64,000 nucleotides of DNA from Pseudomonas urmiensis (GTDB taxonomy: Bacteria > Pseudomonadota > Gammaproteobacteria > Pseudomonadales > Pseudomonadaceae). The notes below the pieces were generated by a model. It was not told the DNA's origin. It searched no databases and worked only from the letters and a program-made list of their open reading frames with translations. The DNA lies in contig NZ_JABWRE020000001.1 of NCBI RefSeq assembly GCF_014268815.2, positions 1,059,001 through 1,123,000 of the forward strand, given 5' to 3'. Shown one piece after another: positions 16,938-24,692 of the stretch. The position numbers and the translations under genes were made by a program. Each line of letters starts with the position of its first letter. The stretch's first letter is position 1.

Positions 16938-17759
16938 ATGAAGTATCGCGGAACGGGCCCGCTGCTGGCTTGCCTGGCGGCGTTGCTGTCGCCGCTGGCG
17001 ATGGCGGCGGGTAAATGCGAGCACCTGGTGGCGACCGGCAGCCCGGATGCTCCCCCCTATTCCTGGCAAGACCCAAAAGACCCTCGCCATCTGATCGGCG
17101 CCAATGTCGATTTGCTGCGCCAAGTTGCCAGTGAGCTGGGGGTGACGGTCGAAGTGCTACATGCCGGCAAGCGCGATCAGGCCTTGGAAGAAGTGCGCAG
17201 CGGGCGCATGGACCTGTTGCTCGACACGCCCATGCAAGTGCAGCAGCTGACCGCACTGGACTACATCCATCCGCCCCTGCAACTGAACGAATACCTGGTG
17301 TGGACTCGCCACGATGGCAATGTGCAGTTCGACGGCCCGGCGGACCTGGCCCAGTACCAGGGCAGCCTGTCCGAGCGCGCTCGGCTGACGCCGGCCTTCG
17401 ATGCCTTCGCCAAGGCCCAGCTCAAGCTGACGCCGTCGCAGAACCTGACCCAGGCATTCCAGAAGCTGGTGCTGGGCCAGGTCGATTATGTGCTGGCTGG
17501 CCGCTACTCGGGCATGGCCATGGTGCAGGGGCTGGGCATGGCCAATGACCTGATCGCCCGCGGCCTGCCGGTGGATCGGCCGGGCTTGTACCTGGCGCTG
17601 TCGCACAATTCGGCCTGCAACGACAGCTGGTTGCGCGGACAACTGGCTAAAAAGCTGACAGAATTGCCGATCTCCGGTGCGTCCGAGGCTGTCCTGCAAC
17701 GTAATGTCGAGCGCTGGAAGGCGCAGATGCAGGCGCCGCTGGACGCCCCCAAACAGTAG
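16938..17759 (+). CDS. Orphan periplasmic substrate-binding protein (SBP family 3)
   Basis: A 273-residue exported protein with a signal peptide ending near PLAMAAG (residue 24) and a two-lobed binding fold of the amino-acid-binding family. It has GANVDLLRQVASELGV and the lobe-crossing motif LEEVRSGRMDLLLDTPM. No permease or ATPase gene is nearby, so it either serves a distant transporter or does something else. Ten bases separate it from two envelope lipoprotein genes, suggesting an operon. An AAGGAG ribosome site is present. The ligand is unknown. Confidence 0.8.
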   Translation: MKYRGTGPLLACLAALLSPLAMAAGKCEHLVATGSPDAPPYSWQDPKDPRHLIGANVDLLRQVASELGVTVEVLHAGKRDQALEEVRSGRMDLLLDTPMQVQQLTALDYIHPPLQLNEYLVWTRHDGNVQFDGPADLAQYQGSLSERARLTPAFDAFAKAQLKLTPSQNLTQAFQKLVLGQVDYVLAGRYSGMAMVQGLGMANDLIARGLPVDRPGLYLALSHNSACNDSWLRGQLAKKLTELPISGASEAVLQRNVERWKAQMQAPLDAPKQ

Positions 17760-17769
17760 GAAGATTGCG

Positions 17770-18123
17770 TTGAGAATCCAACCCTTGATTCTGGCGATGG
17801 CCGCACTCGGCCTGGCCGGTTGCGCCAATGACCCGGCGCCCAATGAACAGTTGCGCCTGTCCGAGCAGGCGCTGGAACAGGCCAAGGCGGTCGGCGCCAC
17901 CGAGCAGGTGCCCGAGCTCAAGCTGGCCGAAGACAAGCTGGCCCGAGCCAAGAGCAACTTGGCCACCGAAGACCATCGCGATGCGCGCATGCGCGCCGAA
18001 CAGGCCGAGCTCGATGCACGCCTGGCCGAGGCGCGGGTGCTGACCCACAAGAGTGAGGAGCAGCTCGAACTGCTGCAGTCGCGCGTCAAACGCTTGCGCA
18101 AACAGCTGGAGGTGCAGCCATGA
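17770..18123 (+). CDS. DUF4398 lipoprotein
   Basis: This is a 117-residue lipoprotein with lipobox LAGC, followed by a long charged helical region rich in Ala, Glu and Arg that looks like a coiled coil (DUF4398). The start is the TTG at 17770, because a GGAAG ribosome site stands just before it and the signal peptide MRIQPLILAMAALGLAGC begins there. Upstream in-frame ATG codons lie inside the previous gene. It overlaps the next gene by 4 bases (ATGA) and shares the DUF4398 region with it. The role is probably structural in the envelope. Confidence 0.8.
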   Translation: MRIQPLILAMAALGLAGCANDPAPNEQLRLSEQALEQAKAVGATEQVPELKLAEDKLARAKSNLATEDHRDARMRAEQAELDARLAEARVLTHKSEEQLELLQSRVKRLRKQLEVQP

Positions 18124-18929
18124 TGCGCTACAAGCCAATGGCCGCGCTGACCTTGCTGGCCCTGGTCGGCTTGCAGGGCTGCGCCAGTCAGCGCAGCGAG
18201 TCGGCCCTGGATGAGGCCAGTGCGGCGTTCCAGAAGGTCAAGGACGATTCCAACGTGCTGCGCAGTGCGCCGCGTGATGTGATCCGTGCCGGTGAGTCGC
18301 TGGCCCGGGCCGAGCGCCTGTCCAGCTACATCGGCACCGGTGCCGATGTGCGTCACTACGCCTACCTGAGCCAGCGCTACAGTGAGATTGCCGCTGAGCA
18401 TGCCAAGCTTGCGCTCAATCAGGAGCGTATCGCCAAGCTCGACCTGGATCGCCAGCGCCTGCAACTGGCCCTGCGCGAGGCCAAGTTGGCCAGTGTGCAG
18501 CAACAAGGCAAGTGGGTTGAGGCGCAAATCGCTGCGCTGGCCTCCGAGCAGACCGATCGTGGCTTGGTGATGACCCTGGGCGATGTGTTGTTCGATACCG
18601 GGCGGGCGGATCTTAAGAATTCGGCTAGCCGCACCGTACTCAAGTTGGTGCAGTTCCTTCAGCTCAATCCGCGTCGAGTGGTGCGAATCGAGGGCTACAC
18701 CGACAGCACCGGTACTGCGCAAGACAATCTCAAATTGTCGCGTGATCGTGCCCAGTCGGTGGCGGACATGCTGGTCGACCTGGGGGTCGATGAAAAGCGT
18801 ATCCAGGTCGAGGGCTATGGCGATCAATATCCGATCGAAGCCAATGCCTCGGAGCGGGGCAGGGCGCAGAATCGCCGGGTTGAGATCGTTTTCTCTGACG
18901 ATAAAGGCAAGCTCGCCGCCCCGCGGTGA
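18120..18929 (+). CDS. DUF4398/OmpA-domain lipoprotein
   Basis: A 269-residue lipoprotein with lipobox LQGC and a helical DUF4398 region (residues about 25-130) like the preceding protein. Its C-terminal OmpA-like domain has LFDTGRADLKNSA, VRIEGYTDSTG and RAQSVADMLVDLGVDEKRI...NRRVEIVF. Such domains bind peptidoglycan, so it should tether the outer membrane to the cell wall. It overlaps the previous gene by ATGA, which points to coupled translation of two proteins with related helical regions that may pair. A GC-rich hairpin follows. Confidence 0.88.
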   Translation: MMRYKPMAALTLLALVGLQGCASQRSESALDEASAAFQKVKDDSNVLRSAPRDVIRAGESLARAERLSSYIGTGADVRHYAYLSQRYSEIAAEHAKLALNQERIAKLDLDRQRLQLALREAKLASVQQQGKWVEAQIAALASEQTDRGLVMTLGDVLFDTGRADLKNSASRTVLKLVQFLQLNPRRVVRIEGYTDSTGTAQDNLKLSRDRAQSVADMLVDLGVDEKRIQVEGYGDQYPIEANASERGRAQNRRVEIVFSDDKGKLAAPR

Positions 18930-18943
18930 TCTTGGAGCAGGGT

Positions 18944-18963
18944 GGGGCGCCTGGCGCCCCTTT
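18944..18963 (+). terminator. Probable terminator after the OmpA-domain gene
   Basis: GGGGCGC and GCGCCCC form a perfect 7-base stem with a 3-base loop, followed by only three T. It is plausible but weak. Confidence 0.5.
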
Positions 18964-19069
18964 GCGGCAGCTCGCCGCGACAAGACGCCTCCCGCCTCGG
19001 TTGTTCTGAGCACGACATCGGCGCTTCGAGGCGCTGGTCACGCCACTGTGTTGTCGACTATTCTGCAAT

Positions 19070-19102
19070 CTGTCCCAGTACACTTTGCAACTGTTCCGGT
19101 AC
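19070..19102 (+). promoter_or_regulatory. Direct-repeat operator of the MocR-type regulator
   Basis: CTGTCCCAGTAC (19070-19081) and CTGTTCCGGTAC (19091-19102) match at 10 of 12 bases and start 21 bases apart, two helical turns. MocR-type regulators such as GabR and PdxR bind direct repeats, so autoregulation is likely. The site is 60 bases before the start codon and may overlap the promoter. Confidence 0.6.
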
Positions 19103-19161
19103 TCTGCCTCTCAGTGTGTCGCACAACAACAACGACCTGTCCGCGCTTCGAGAACACCGTC

Positions 19162-20604
19162 ATGACCAACCTGCTGCTCTACCAGCGCATCGCCCAGCAA
19201 CTGGCCGATGACATCCGTCGCGGTGTCTACCAGCCAGGCGAACGCGTGCCCTCCGTGCGCAAGATGAGCGCCCAGCTCAATGTCAGCCATGCCACGGTGT
19301 TGCAGGCCTACGCCAACCTCGAAGATCAGGGCTTGATCCGCGCCCGGCCGCAGTCTGGCTACTACGTGCACCAGACTCCCGCCCTGACGGCGCAGACCCC
19401 GGATATCGCCCGGGTCGAGCGCCCCGGGTTGGTCACACGTGCCAGCATCATTCAGCAAGTGCTGACCGAGGCCCGTCGCGATGGCGTGTTTCCGTTCGGC
19501 GCGGCGGTGCCGCACGTGGATTACCTGCCGGTCAGGGCGCTGCATCAGCAGTTGGCCAAGGTCACCCGCTTTCATAGCCCGCGGGCGTTCAGTTACATGT
19601 TCAGCCCCGGCTTTGAGCCACTGCGCCGGCAAATTGCTATTCGCATGCGTGATGCCGGGGTGCTGGTCGATCCGCGTGAAGTGATCGTGACCCACGGCTG
19701 TGTCGATGCCTTGCAGATGTCGTTGCGGGTGTTGACCCGACCGGGTGATCTGATCGCCGCTGAGTCGCCGACTTATTATGGCTTGCTGCAATTGGCCGAC
19801 TTGCTGGGCCTGAAAGTCATCGAGATCCCCAGTGATCCGTCCACCGGGATCAGCCTGGAAGCCTTGCAGCTGGCGGCTAACCAGTGGTCGATCAAGGCCT
19901 TGGTGTTGACCGCGCGCTTGAGTAATCCGCTCGGCGGCACCATCCCTGAAGAGCGCCAGAAGCAACTGCTGCGCCTGGCATCGGATTTCGACATCCAGAT
20001 CGTCGAGGACGATATCTACGGCGAGCTGATGTTCGAGCAGGGTCGGACCAAGGCGCTCAAGGCCTTCGATCGCCTCGATCGGGTGATCTATTGCTCAAGC
20101 TTTTCCAAGACCTTGTCGCCGGGTGTGCGGGTAGGCTGGATGATCGCTGGGCGCTATCAGGCCGAGATCCAGCGCTTGCAGACCTTCACTACCCACTCAG
20201 CTTGCAGTGTGACGCAGATGGGGGTGGCGGCCTATCTGGAGAACGGCGGCTATGATCGCCATCTGCGCTTCATTCGCCAGGAATACCGCAAGAACCTCAG
20301 CGCTTATCAGCTGGCGGTGCAGCAGCACTTCCCCGAAGGTACCCAGATGACCCGGCCTACCGGTGGCTTCATTTTGTGGGTCAGCCTGCCAGGGCGGGTC
20401 AATACCCAGGACTTGCACGTGCGTGCGCTGGAGCAGGGCATCAGCATTGCGCCTGGGCTGATCTTCAGCAATACCGAGCAATTCAACCACTGTATTCGCC
20501 TGAACTGCGGTATTCCGTGGAACAAAGAGGCGGAGCGCGCGGTGATCACCCTTGGCTTGCTGGCCCATCAGTTGTGCAAGGAATCGACCGGCTCGCTGTT
20601 CTAG
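19162..20604 (+). CDS. MocR-type (GntR plus aminotransferase domain) transcriptional regulator
   Basis: The 480-residue protein has an N-terminal GntR winged helix (residues 1-70, with RRGVYQPGERVPSVRKMSAQLNVSHATVLQAY) and a fold-type I aminotransferase domain. The PLP lysine is Lys316 in SSFSKTLSPG, and NPLGGT and EDDIYGE are also present, so it can bind PLP and probably senses an amino compound. It is not an enzyme in known relatives. Target genes cannot be inferred from position, since both neighbours are unrelated. Its own upstream region carries a direct repeat that fits MocR binding. Confidence 0.9.
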   Translation: MTNLLLYQRIAQQLADDIRRGVYQPGERVPSVRKMSAQLNVSHATVLQAYANLEDQGLIRARPQSGYYVHQTPALTAQTPDIARVERPGLVTRASIIQQVLTEARRDGVFPFGAAVPHVDYLPVRALHQQLAKVTRFHSPRAFSYMFSPGFEPLRRQIAIRMRDAGVLVDPREVIVTHGCVDALQMSLRVLTRPGDLIAAESPTYYGLLQLADLLGLKVIEIPSDPSTGISLEALQLAANQWSIKALVLTARLSNPLGGTIPEERQKQLLRLASDFDIQIVEDDIYGELMFEQGRTKALKAFDRLDRVIYCSSFSKTLSPGVRVGWMIAGRYQAEIQRLQTFTTHSACSVTQMGVAAYLENGGYDRHLRFIRQEYRKNLSAYQLAVQQHFPEGTQMTRPTGGFILWVSLPGRVNTQDLHVRALEQGISIAPGLIFSNTEQFNHCIRLNCGIPWNKEAERAVITLGLLAHQLCKESTGSLF

Positions 20605-20711
20605 GCGTTGTGCGCAATGTCGCCCAATGGTGACTTTTCGCACAAAGCCTGTCTTGCCAGATGCGGGCGGAACAGACAGCATACGCATCTTTATGCCAGT
20701 ACCTGATGTCC

Positions 20712-21218
20712 ATGAAAGCGCTTCGCTCTTTTGCCCTGTTGCTCTGTCTTGCGCCGCTGTGCCTGTCCAGCGGTATGTTGCAGGCTGCCCAGCCGCAAAC
20801 CAAGGCGGCAGCGGCCAAGAGTGCCCCGACCAAGCCCGCGAAAAAGCCTATCGCGACCAAGACTAACAAGTCCCCGGTCAAGGCTGTCAGTCGCAACAAG
20901 GCCAAGCCTGCGGCCAAGGCAAAACGTAAGGCGGTCAGCAAGGCGGTGGCCAAGCCGCTGCCCAAGCCCAAGCTCGACCTGAGTCTGCCCCTGGAAATGG
21001 TCAATCAGCTCGAGCCCAACGTGAATACCTCGAAATCCACCGGCAAATCACGGCGCAAGCCTTTGCTGCCGTCGATGTTCCCGCAGACCCCGCCGGTCGA
21101 TGACAGCCCGTTCCAGCTCAATGGCCGGCTGATCAGCAACGAAATGCAGCTGCAGCTGCGCAATGACAGTCGCCATGATGTCGAAGGGGCGGCCATCGAT
21201 TTTGAGTTTCGCCAGTAG
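20712..21218 (+). CDS. Exported Lys/Ala/Pro-rich protein of unknown function
   Basis: A 168-residue protein with a clear Sec signal (MKALRSFALLLCLAPLCL...AQAA, cleavage near residue 26). A low-complexity, strongly basic stretch of Lys, Ala and Pro follows (about residues 28-85), then a C-terminal part of mixed composition ending NDSRHDVEGAAIDFEFRQ. The basic part resembles histone H1-like tails only in composition. I do not recognise the family. The start could also be ATG 20706, two codons earlier. It is preceded by the MocR gene and followed by a PsrA-like site. Confidence 0.65.
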   Translation: MKALRSFALLLCLAPLCLSSGMLQAAQPQTKAAAAKSAPTKPAKKPIATKTNKSPVKAVSRNKAKPAAKAKRKAVSKAVAKPLPKPKLDLSLPLEMVNQLEPNVNTSKSTGKSRRKPLLPSMFPQTPPVDDSPFQLNGRLISNEMQLQLRNDSRHDVEGAAIDFEFRQ

Positions 21219-21262
21219 CCGGAACTGACTGCCAGGTCACGGCAATTTCATCCGGTCAACAA

Positions 21263-21291
21263 TTTCAAACGTATGTTTGAGCGGTTACTAT
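21263..21291 (+). promoter_or_regulatory. Promoter with embedded PsrA-type operator
   Basis: TTTCAA (21263-21268), 17 bases and TACTAT (21286-21291) make a plausible sigma70 promoter. CAAAC-GTAT-GTTTG (21266-21279) sits inside its -35/spacer. This perfect inverted repeat of the PsrA type would block the promoter when bound. It drives the YkgJ-family and START-domain genes. Confidence 0.6.
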
Positions 21292-21334
21292 CCAGGGACG
21301 TTCGTCCCGTTTCGTTCCAGGGAGTCCTGTTTTC

Positions 21335-21589
21335 ATGAAATGCCGAGAGGGTTGCGGCGCCTGCTGCATTGCCCCTTCCATCAGTTCGCCGATGCCGCGC
21401 ATGCCCAACGGCAAGCCGGCCGGGGAGCGTTGCCTGCATCTGACTGCGCAGAATCTTTGCGAGCTGTTCGGCCGACCGGAGCGCCCCGCGGTGTGCGGTG
21501 GCTTCAAGGCGGATGTGGAAGTGTGTGGCAGTGACAGTGATGAGGCGATCAGATTACTCGGTTGGCTGGAGCAGATGACGGCGGCGTGA
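21335..21589 (+). CDS. YkgJ/YcgN-like cysteine-cluster protein
   Basis: This small 84-residue protein has eight cysteines arranged as CREGCGACC near the N-terminus, then C at about 33, 42, 54 and 63. This is the zinc- or iron-cluster-binding pattern of the YkgJ family. Biochemical function is unknown. It is followed after 30 bases by the START-domain gene on the same strand, probably as an operon. A PsrA-type operator overlaps the promoter, hinting at a link with fatty-acid signals. Confidence 0.8.
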   Translation: MKCREGCGACCIAPSISSPMPRMPNGKPAGERCLHLTAQNLCELFGRPERPAVCGGFKADVEVCGSDSDEAIRLLGWLEQMTAA

Positions 21590-21619
21590 TTGGCTGGATC
21601 TTCGACAACAAGGATAAAG

Positions 21620-22228
21620 ATGATGAGATCGTTCAAGCGTATTGCACTGCTGTGTGGCATGGGTGTCCTGCTGGCGCCTGCCGCCTGGGCCGAGAACTGG
21701 CAGGTGGCCAAGGACGAGGAGGGCATCAAGGTGTCCCTCAGTGAGGTCGCAGGCTCCAAGTACAAGGCGTATCGCGGGGTGACCGTGATCAAGGCGCCGT
21801 TGGCCAAGGTCAAGGCGTTGCAGGAGGATGTGGTTGGGGCCTGCGCCTGGATTCACGAGTGCAAGTCGCAGAAACTGCTCAAGCACGAAGGTGACCAGAG
21901 CTGGACCTATACCCAGTTCAATACGCCGTGGCCAGTAACCCCGCGCGACTCGATCCTGCAAGTGACCACGATTCAAGAGGCGGACGGCAGCTTGACCCGT
22001 AAGCTGGAAGAGAAACCGCAGTACCTCCCTGAAGAGCAGGGCTATGTGCGGGTGGCCAAGGTCGAGGGTTTCTGGAAGCTGGTGCCCCAGGGTGACAGCA
22101 CTGAGGTGACCTACCAGGTGCATACCGAGCCAGGTGGCAGCGTGCCGGCGATGGTGGCCAACAAGTTCGTGGTCGATGCGCCGTTCAATACGCTCAAAGC
22201 GCTGCGTGAGCGCGCTGAGAAGCCCTGA
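21620..22228 (+). CDS. Exported START-domain lipid-binding-like protein
   Basis: The 202-residue protein has a signal peptide ending near PAAWA (residue 24). The START/SRPBCC fold is seen in YRGVTVIKAPLAKVKALQEDV, WIHECKSQKLL, TPWPVTPRDSIL, GFWKLVP, and TYQVHTEPGGSVPAMVANKFVVDAPFNTLKAL. This fold holds hydrophobic ligands such as lipids. The ligand is not known for this bacterial group. An AAGGA ribosome site supports ATG 21620 (or ATG 21623). It converges on gltA with a shared terminator. Confidence 0.82.
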   Translation: MMRSFKRIALLCGMGVLLAPAAWAENWQVAKDEEGIKVSLSEVAGSKYKAYRGVTVIKAPLAKVKALQEDVVGACAWIHECKSQKLLKHEGDQSWTYTQFNTPWPVTPRDSILQVTTIQEADGSLTRKLEEKPQYLPEEQGYVRVAKVEGFWKLVPQGDSTEVTYQVHTEPGGSVPAMVANKFVVDAPFNTLKALRERAEKP

Positions 22229-22252
22229 GACGGGGCTGCGAACCGGACGAAC

Positions 22253-22281
22253 AAAAAAGGCTGCCCGAGGGCAGCCTTTTT
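22253..22281. terminator. Bidirectional terminator between START-domain gene and gltA
   Basis: AAAAAAGGCTGCCC and GGGCAGCCTTTTT form a perfect stem with a 2-3 base loop between convergent genes. Confidence 0.92.
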
Positions 22282-22299
22282 GCGTTCAGCTCGATGAGC

Positions 22300-23589
22300 T
22301 TACTTGCGATCCGTCAGGTTGACGATGTCACGCTGCGGTTCGCCAGTGTACAGCTGGCGCGGGCGGCCAATCTTGTACGGGCTGGAGAGCATTTCTTTCC
22401 AGTGCGAGATCCAGCCCACAGTACGTGCCAGGGCGAAGATCACGGTGAACATGCTGGTTGGAATGCCGATCGCCTTGAGGATGATCCCCGAGTAGAAGTC
22501 GACGTTCGGATACAGCGAGCGCTCGATGAAGTACGGATCGGTCAGGGCGATCTCTTCCAGGCGCATGGCCAGTTGCAGCTGCGGGTCGTTCTTGATGCCC
22601 AGCTCGCGCAGGACTTCGTCGCAGGTCTGCTTCATGACGGTGGCGCGCGGGTCGCGGTTCTTGTAGACCCGGTGACCGAAGCCCATCAGCTTGAACGGAT
22701 CGTTCTTGTCCTTGGCCTTGGCGATGAACTTGTCGATGTTGGACACATCGCCGATCTCATCGAGCATGGTCAGTACGGCTTCGTTGGCGCCGCCGTGTGC
22801 CGGGCCCCACAGTGCGGCGATGCCGGCTGCGATACAGGCGAACGGGTTGGCACCGGAAGAGCCGGCCAGACGTACGGTCGAGGTGGAGGCGTTCTGCTCG
22901 TGGTCGGCATGGAGGATGAAGATCCGGTCCATTGCCTTGGCCAGCACCGGGCTGATCGGTTTGATCTCGCACGGGGTGTTGAACATCATGTGCAGGAAGT
23001 TCTCCGCGTACGACAGGTCGTTGCGCGGGTACATCATCGGCTGGCCCATGGAGTACTTGTAAACCATCGCGGCCAGGGTCGGCATCTTGGCGACCAGGCG
23101 CACCGCGGAGATTTCGCGGTGTTGCGGGTTATTGATATCCAGGGAGTCGTGGTAGAACGCCGAGAGGGCGCCAACCACACCGCACATCACCGCCATTGGG
23201 TGAGCGTCGCGGCGGAAACCGTTGAAGAAGGACTTCAGCTGCTCGTGGACCATGGTGTGGTTTTTCACGGTGCTGACGAACTGGGCCTTCTGCTCAGCGT
23301 TCGGCAGTTCGCCGTTGAGCAGCAGGTAGCAGGTTTCGAGGTAGTCCGATTTCTCGGCGAGTTGTTCGATCGGGTAGCCGCGGTGCAGCAGGACACCCTT
23401 GTCGCCGTCGATATAGGTGATCTTCGACTCGCACGAGGCAGTCGCCATGAAACCAGGGTCGAAGGTGAAGTGACCGGTAGCCCCCAACCCGCGGACGTCG
23501 ATTACATCGGGACCAACGGTGCCGGTTAAAATGGGCAGCTCGACGGGGGCAGCGCCCTCGATGACCAACTGCGCTTTTTTGTCAGCCAT
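22300..23589 (-). CDS. gltA: Citrate synthase (type II, hexameric)
   Basis: A 429-residue type II citrate synthase that condenses acetyl-CoA with oxaloacetate at the entry of the TCA cycle. Catalytic motifs are intact: [15 protein letters not shown] with its histidine, [13 protein letters not shown] with the second histidine, and the aspartate in NVDFYSG. Its length equals that of the allosteric, NADH-sensitive proteobacterial enzymes. An ideal AGGAGG ribosome site precedes the ATG, and a TTGACA-N16-TATAGT promoter lies 60-90 bases upstream. It is divergent from sdhCDAB. Confidence 0.98.
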   Translation of the reverse strand: MADKKAQLVIEGAAPVELPILTGTVGPDVIDVRGLGATGHFTFDPGFMATASCESKITYIDGDKGVLLHRGYPIEQLAEKSDYLETCYLLLNGELPNAEQKAQFVSTVKNHTMVHEQLKSFFNGFRRDAHPMAVMCGVVGALSAFYHDSLDINNPQHREISAVRLVAKMPTLAAMVYKYSMGQPMMYPRNDLSYAENFLHMMFNTPCEIKPISPVLAKAMDRIFILHADHEQNASTSTVRLAGSSGANPFACIAAGIAALWGPAHGGANEAVLTMLDEIGDVSNIDKFIAKAKDKNDPFKLMGFGHRVYKNRDPRATVMKQTCDEVLRELGIKNDPQLQLAMRLEEIALTDPYFIERSLYPNVDFYSGIILKAIGIPTSMFTVIFALARTVGWISHWKEMLSSPYKIGRPRQLYTGEPQRDIVNLTDRK

Positions 23590-23647
23590 GTGGCCTCCTA
23601 TTAATGCTAGAAATCATCAGACAGACCCCCCACGCAGGGCCCGCACC

Positions 23648-23675
23648 ACTATAGAGGGATAAATTCGAATGTCAA
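23648..23675 (-). promoter_or_regulatory. Sigma70 promoter of gltA
   Basis: Minus-strand consensus -35 TTGACA (23675-23670), a 16-base spacer and -10 TATAGT (23653-23648), facing gltA. It is the strongest-looking sigma70 promoter in the window. Confidence 0.82.
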
Positions 23676-23789
23676 TTTGCCTAAAGGCTGGTTGAAATGC
23701 CCTCTAAGCCCTGATTTTTCACGAAATTGTCGCCCATTTACGCCTTTTGCTCGCTAAAGGCAATGCGCTATTTGGGCTAGCCCCTCACG

Positions 23790-23818
23790 TTGTCATAAGC
23801 AGCCTAACTGTCTATACT
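23790..23818 (+). promoter_or_regulatory. Sigma70 promoter of sdhCDAB
   Basis: -35 TTGTCA (23790-23795), a 17-base spacer and -10 TATACT (23813-23818). It leaves a leader of about 115 bases before the GTG of sdhC, long enough to hold control by small RNA or Hfq/Crc, though no definite motif is claimed. Confidence 0.75.
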
Positions 23819-23940
23819 CGGCAGCCGACCGCCAGGGGCTTGCAAGCCCGACCTGATGGGGGTCGCCGTTCTCTGGGTGGTGGGTACCTGACCAGTACAC
23901 TTACCAACAACTTTGCCCTGTTAGCTAGGGGCTCTTCAGT

Positions 23941-24327
23941 GTGAAAAAAGCCGTGAAAAGCCAACGACCTGTAAACCTAGACCTAAGGACCATCAAGCTC
24001 CCTGTCACCGCATACACGTCCATTCTTCACCGTATCTCCGGTGTCATCCTCTTCGTGGGTATTGCCATCATGCTTTATGCATTGGGCAAGTCGCTCGGAT
24101 CCGAGGAAGGCTTCGCTGAGGTGAAAGCGTGTCTGACCAGCCCGCTGGCCAAGCTGGTGACCTGGGGCCTGCTATCCGCCCTGCTGTATCACCTGGTGGC
24201 AGGCGTGCGCCACCTGATCATGGACATGGGCATCGGTGAGACGCTGGAAGGCGGCAAGCTGGGCTCGAAAATCGTGATTGTCATCTCCGTGGTGGTGATC
24301 GTTCTGGCGGGAGTTTGGGTATGGTAA
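23941..24327 (+). CDS. sdhC: Succinate dehydrogenase cytochrome b556 subunit
   Basis: The 128-residue membrane anchor of complex II has three helices. It has VTAYTSILHRISGVILFVGIAI, with the quinone-site Ser/Arg region, and LLYHLVAGVRHLIMDMG, whose histidine is the expected heme b ligand. It starts with GTG at 23941 after an AGGGG ribosome site. Its stop lies inside the sdhD start (overlap of 7 bases). It is the first gene of sdhCDAB. Confidence 0.95.
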   Translation: MKKAVKSQRPVNLDLRTIKLPVTAYTSILHRISGVILFVGIAIMLYALGKSLGSEEGFAEVKACLTSPLAKLVTWGLLSALLYHLVAGVRHLIMDMGIGETLEGGKLGSKIVIVISVVVIVLAGVWVW

Positions 24328-24689
24328 CCAATGTCACGAACCTGTCGCGTTCGGGCCTCTATGACTGGATGGCGCAGCGCGTTTCTGCGGTCGTTCTCGC
24401 GGCTTATTTCATTTTCCTGATCGGCTACCTGGTGGTGCACCCGGGCATTGATTACGCCCAGTGGCACATCCTGTTCTCCAACAACGCGATGCGTATCTTC
24501 AGTCTGTTGGCCCTGGTGGCCCTGGGCGCTCACGCCTGGGTCGGCATGTGGACCATCGCCACTGACTACCTGACGCCAATGGCGTTCGGCAAGTCGGCGA
24601 CTGCGATTCGTTTCCTGTTCCAGGCGGTATGCGGCGTTGCAATGTTCGCGTACTTCGTCTGGGGTGTGCAGATTCTCTGGGGTATCTGA
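24321..24689 (+). CDS. sdhD: Succinate dehydrogenase membrane anchor subunit
   Basis: This 122-residue three-helix subunit forms the quinone site and heme pocket together with SdhC. Residues SGLYDWMAQRVSAVVLAAY and LGAHAWVGMWTIATDYL are typical. ATG 24321 overlaps the end of sdhC. An in-frame TTG at 24315 is less likely. The sdhA ATG follows 3 bases after the stop. Confidence 0.95.
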   Translation: MVTNVTNLSRSGLYDWMAQRVSAVVLAAYFIFLIGYLVVHPGIDYAQWHILFSNNAMRIFSLLALVALGAHAWVGMWTIATDYLTPMAFGKSATAIRFLFQAVCGVAMFAYFVWGVQILWGI

Positions 24690-24692
24690 TCC

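Noticed and set aside
23747..23944. Possible 65-residue gene before sdhC
   Set aside because: It spans the sdh promoter and leader and has no ribosome site or motif.
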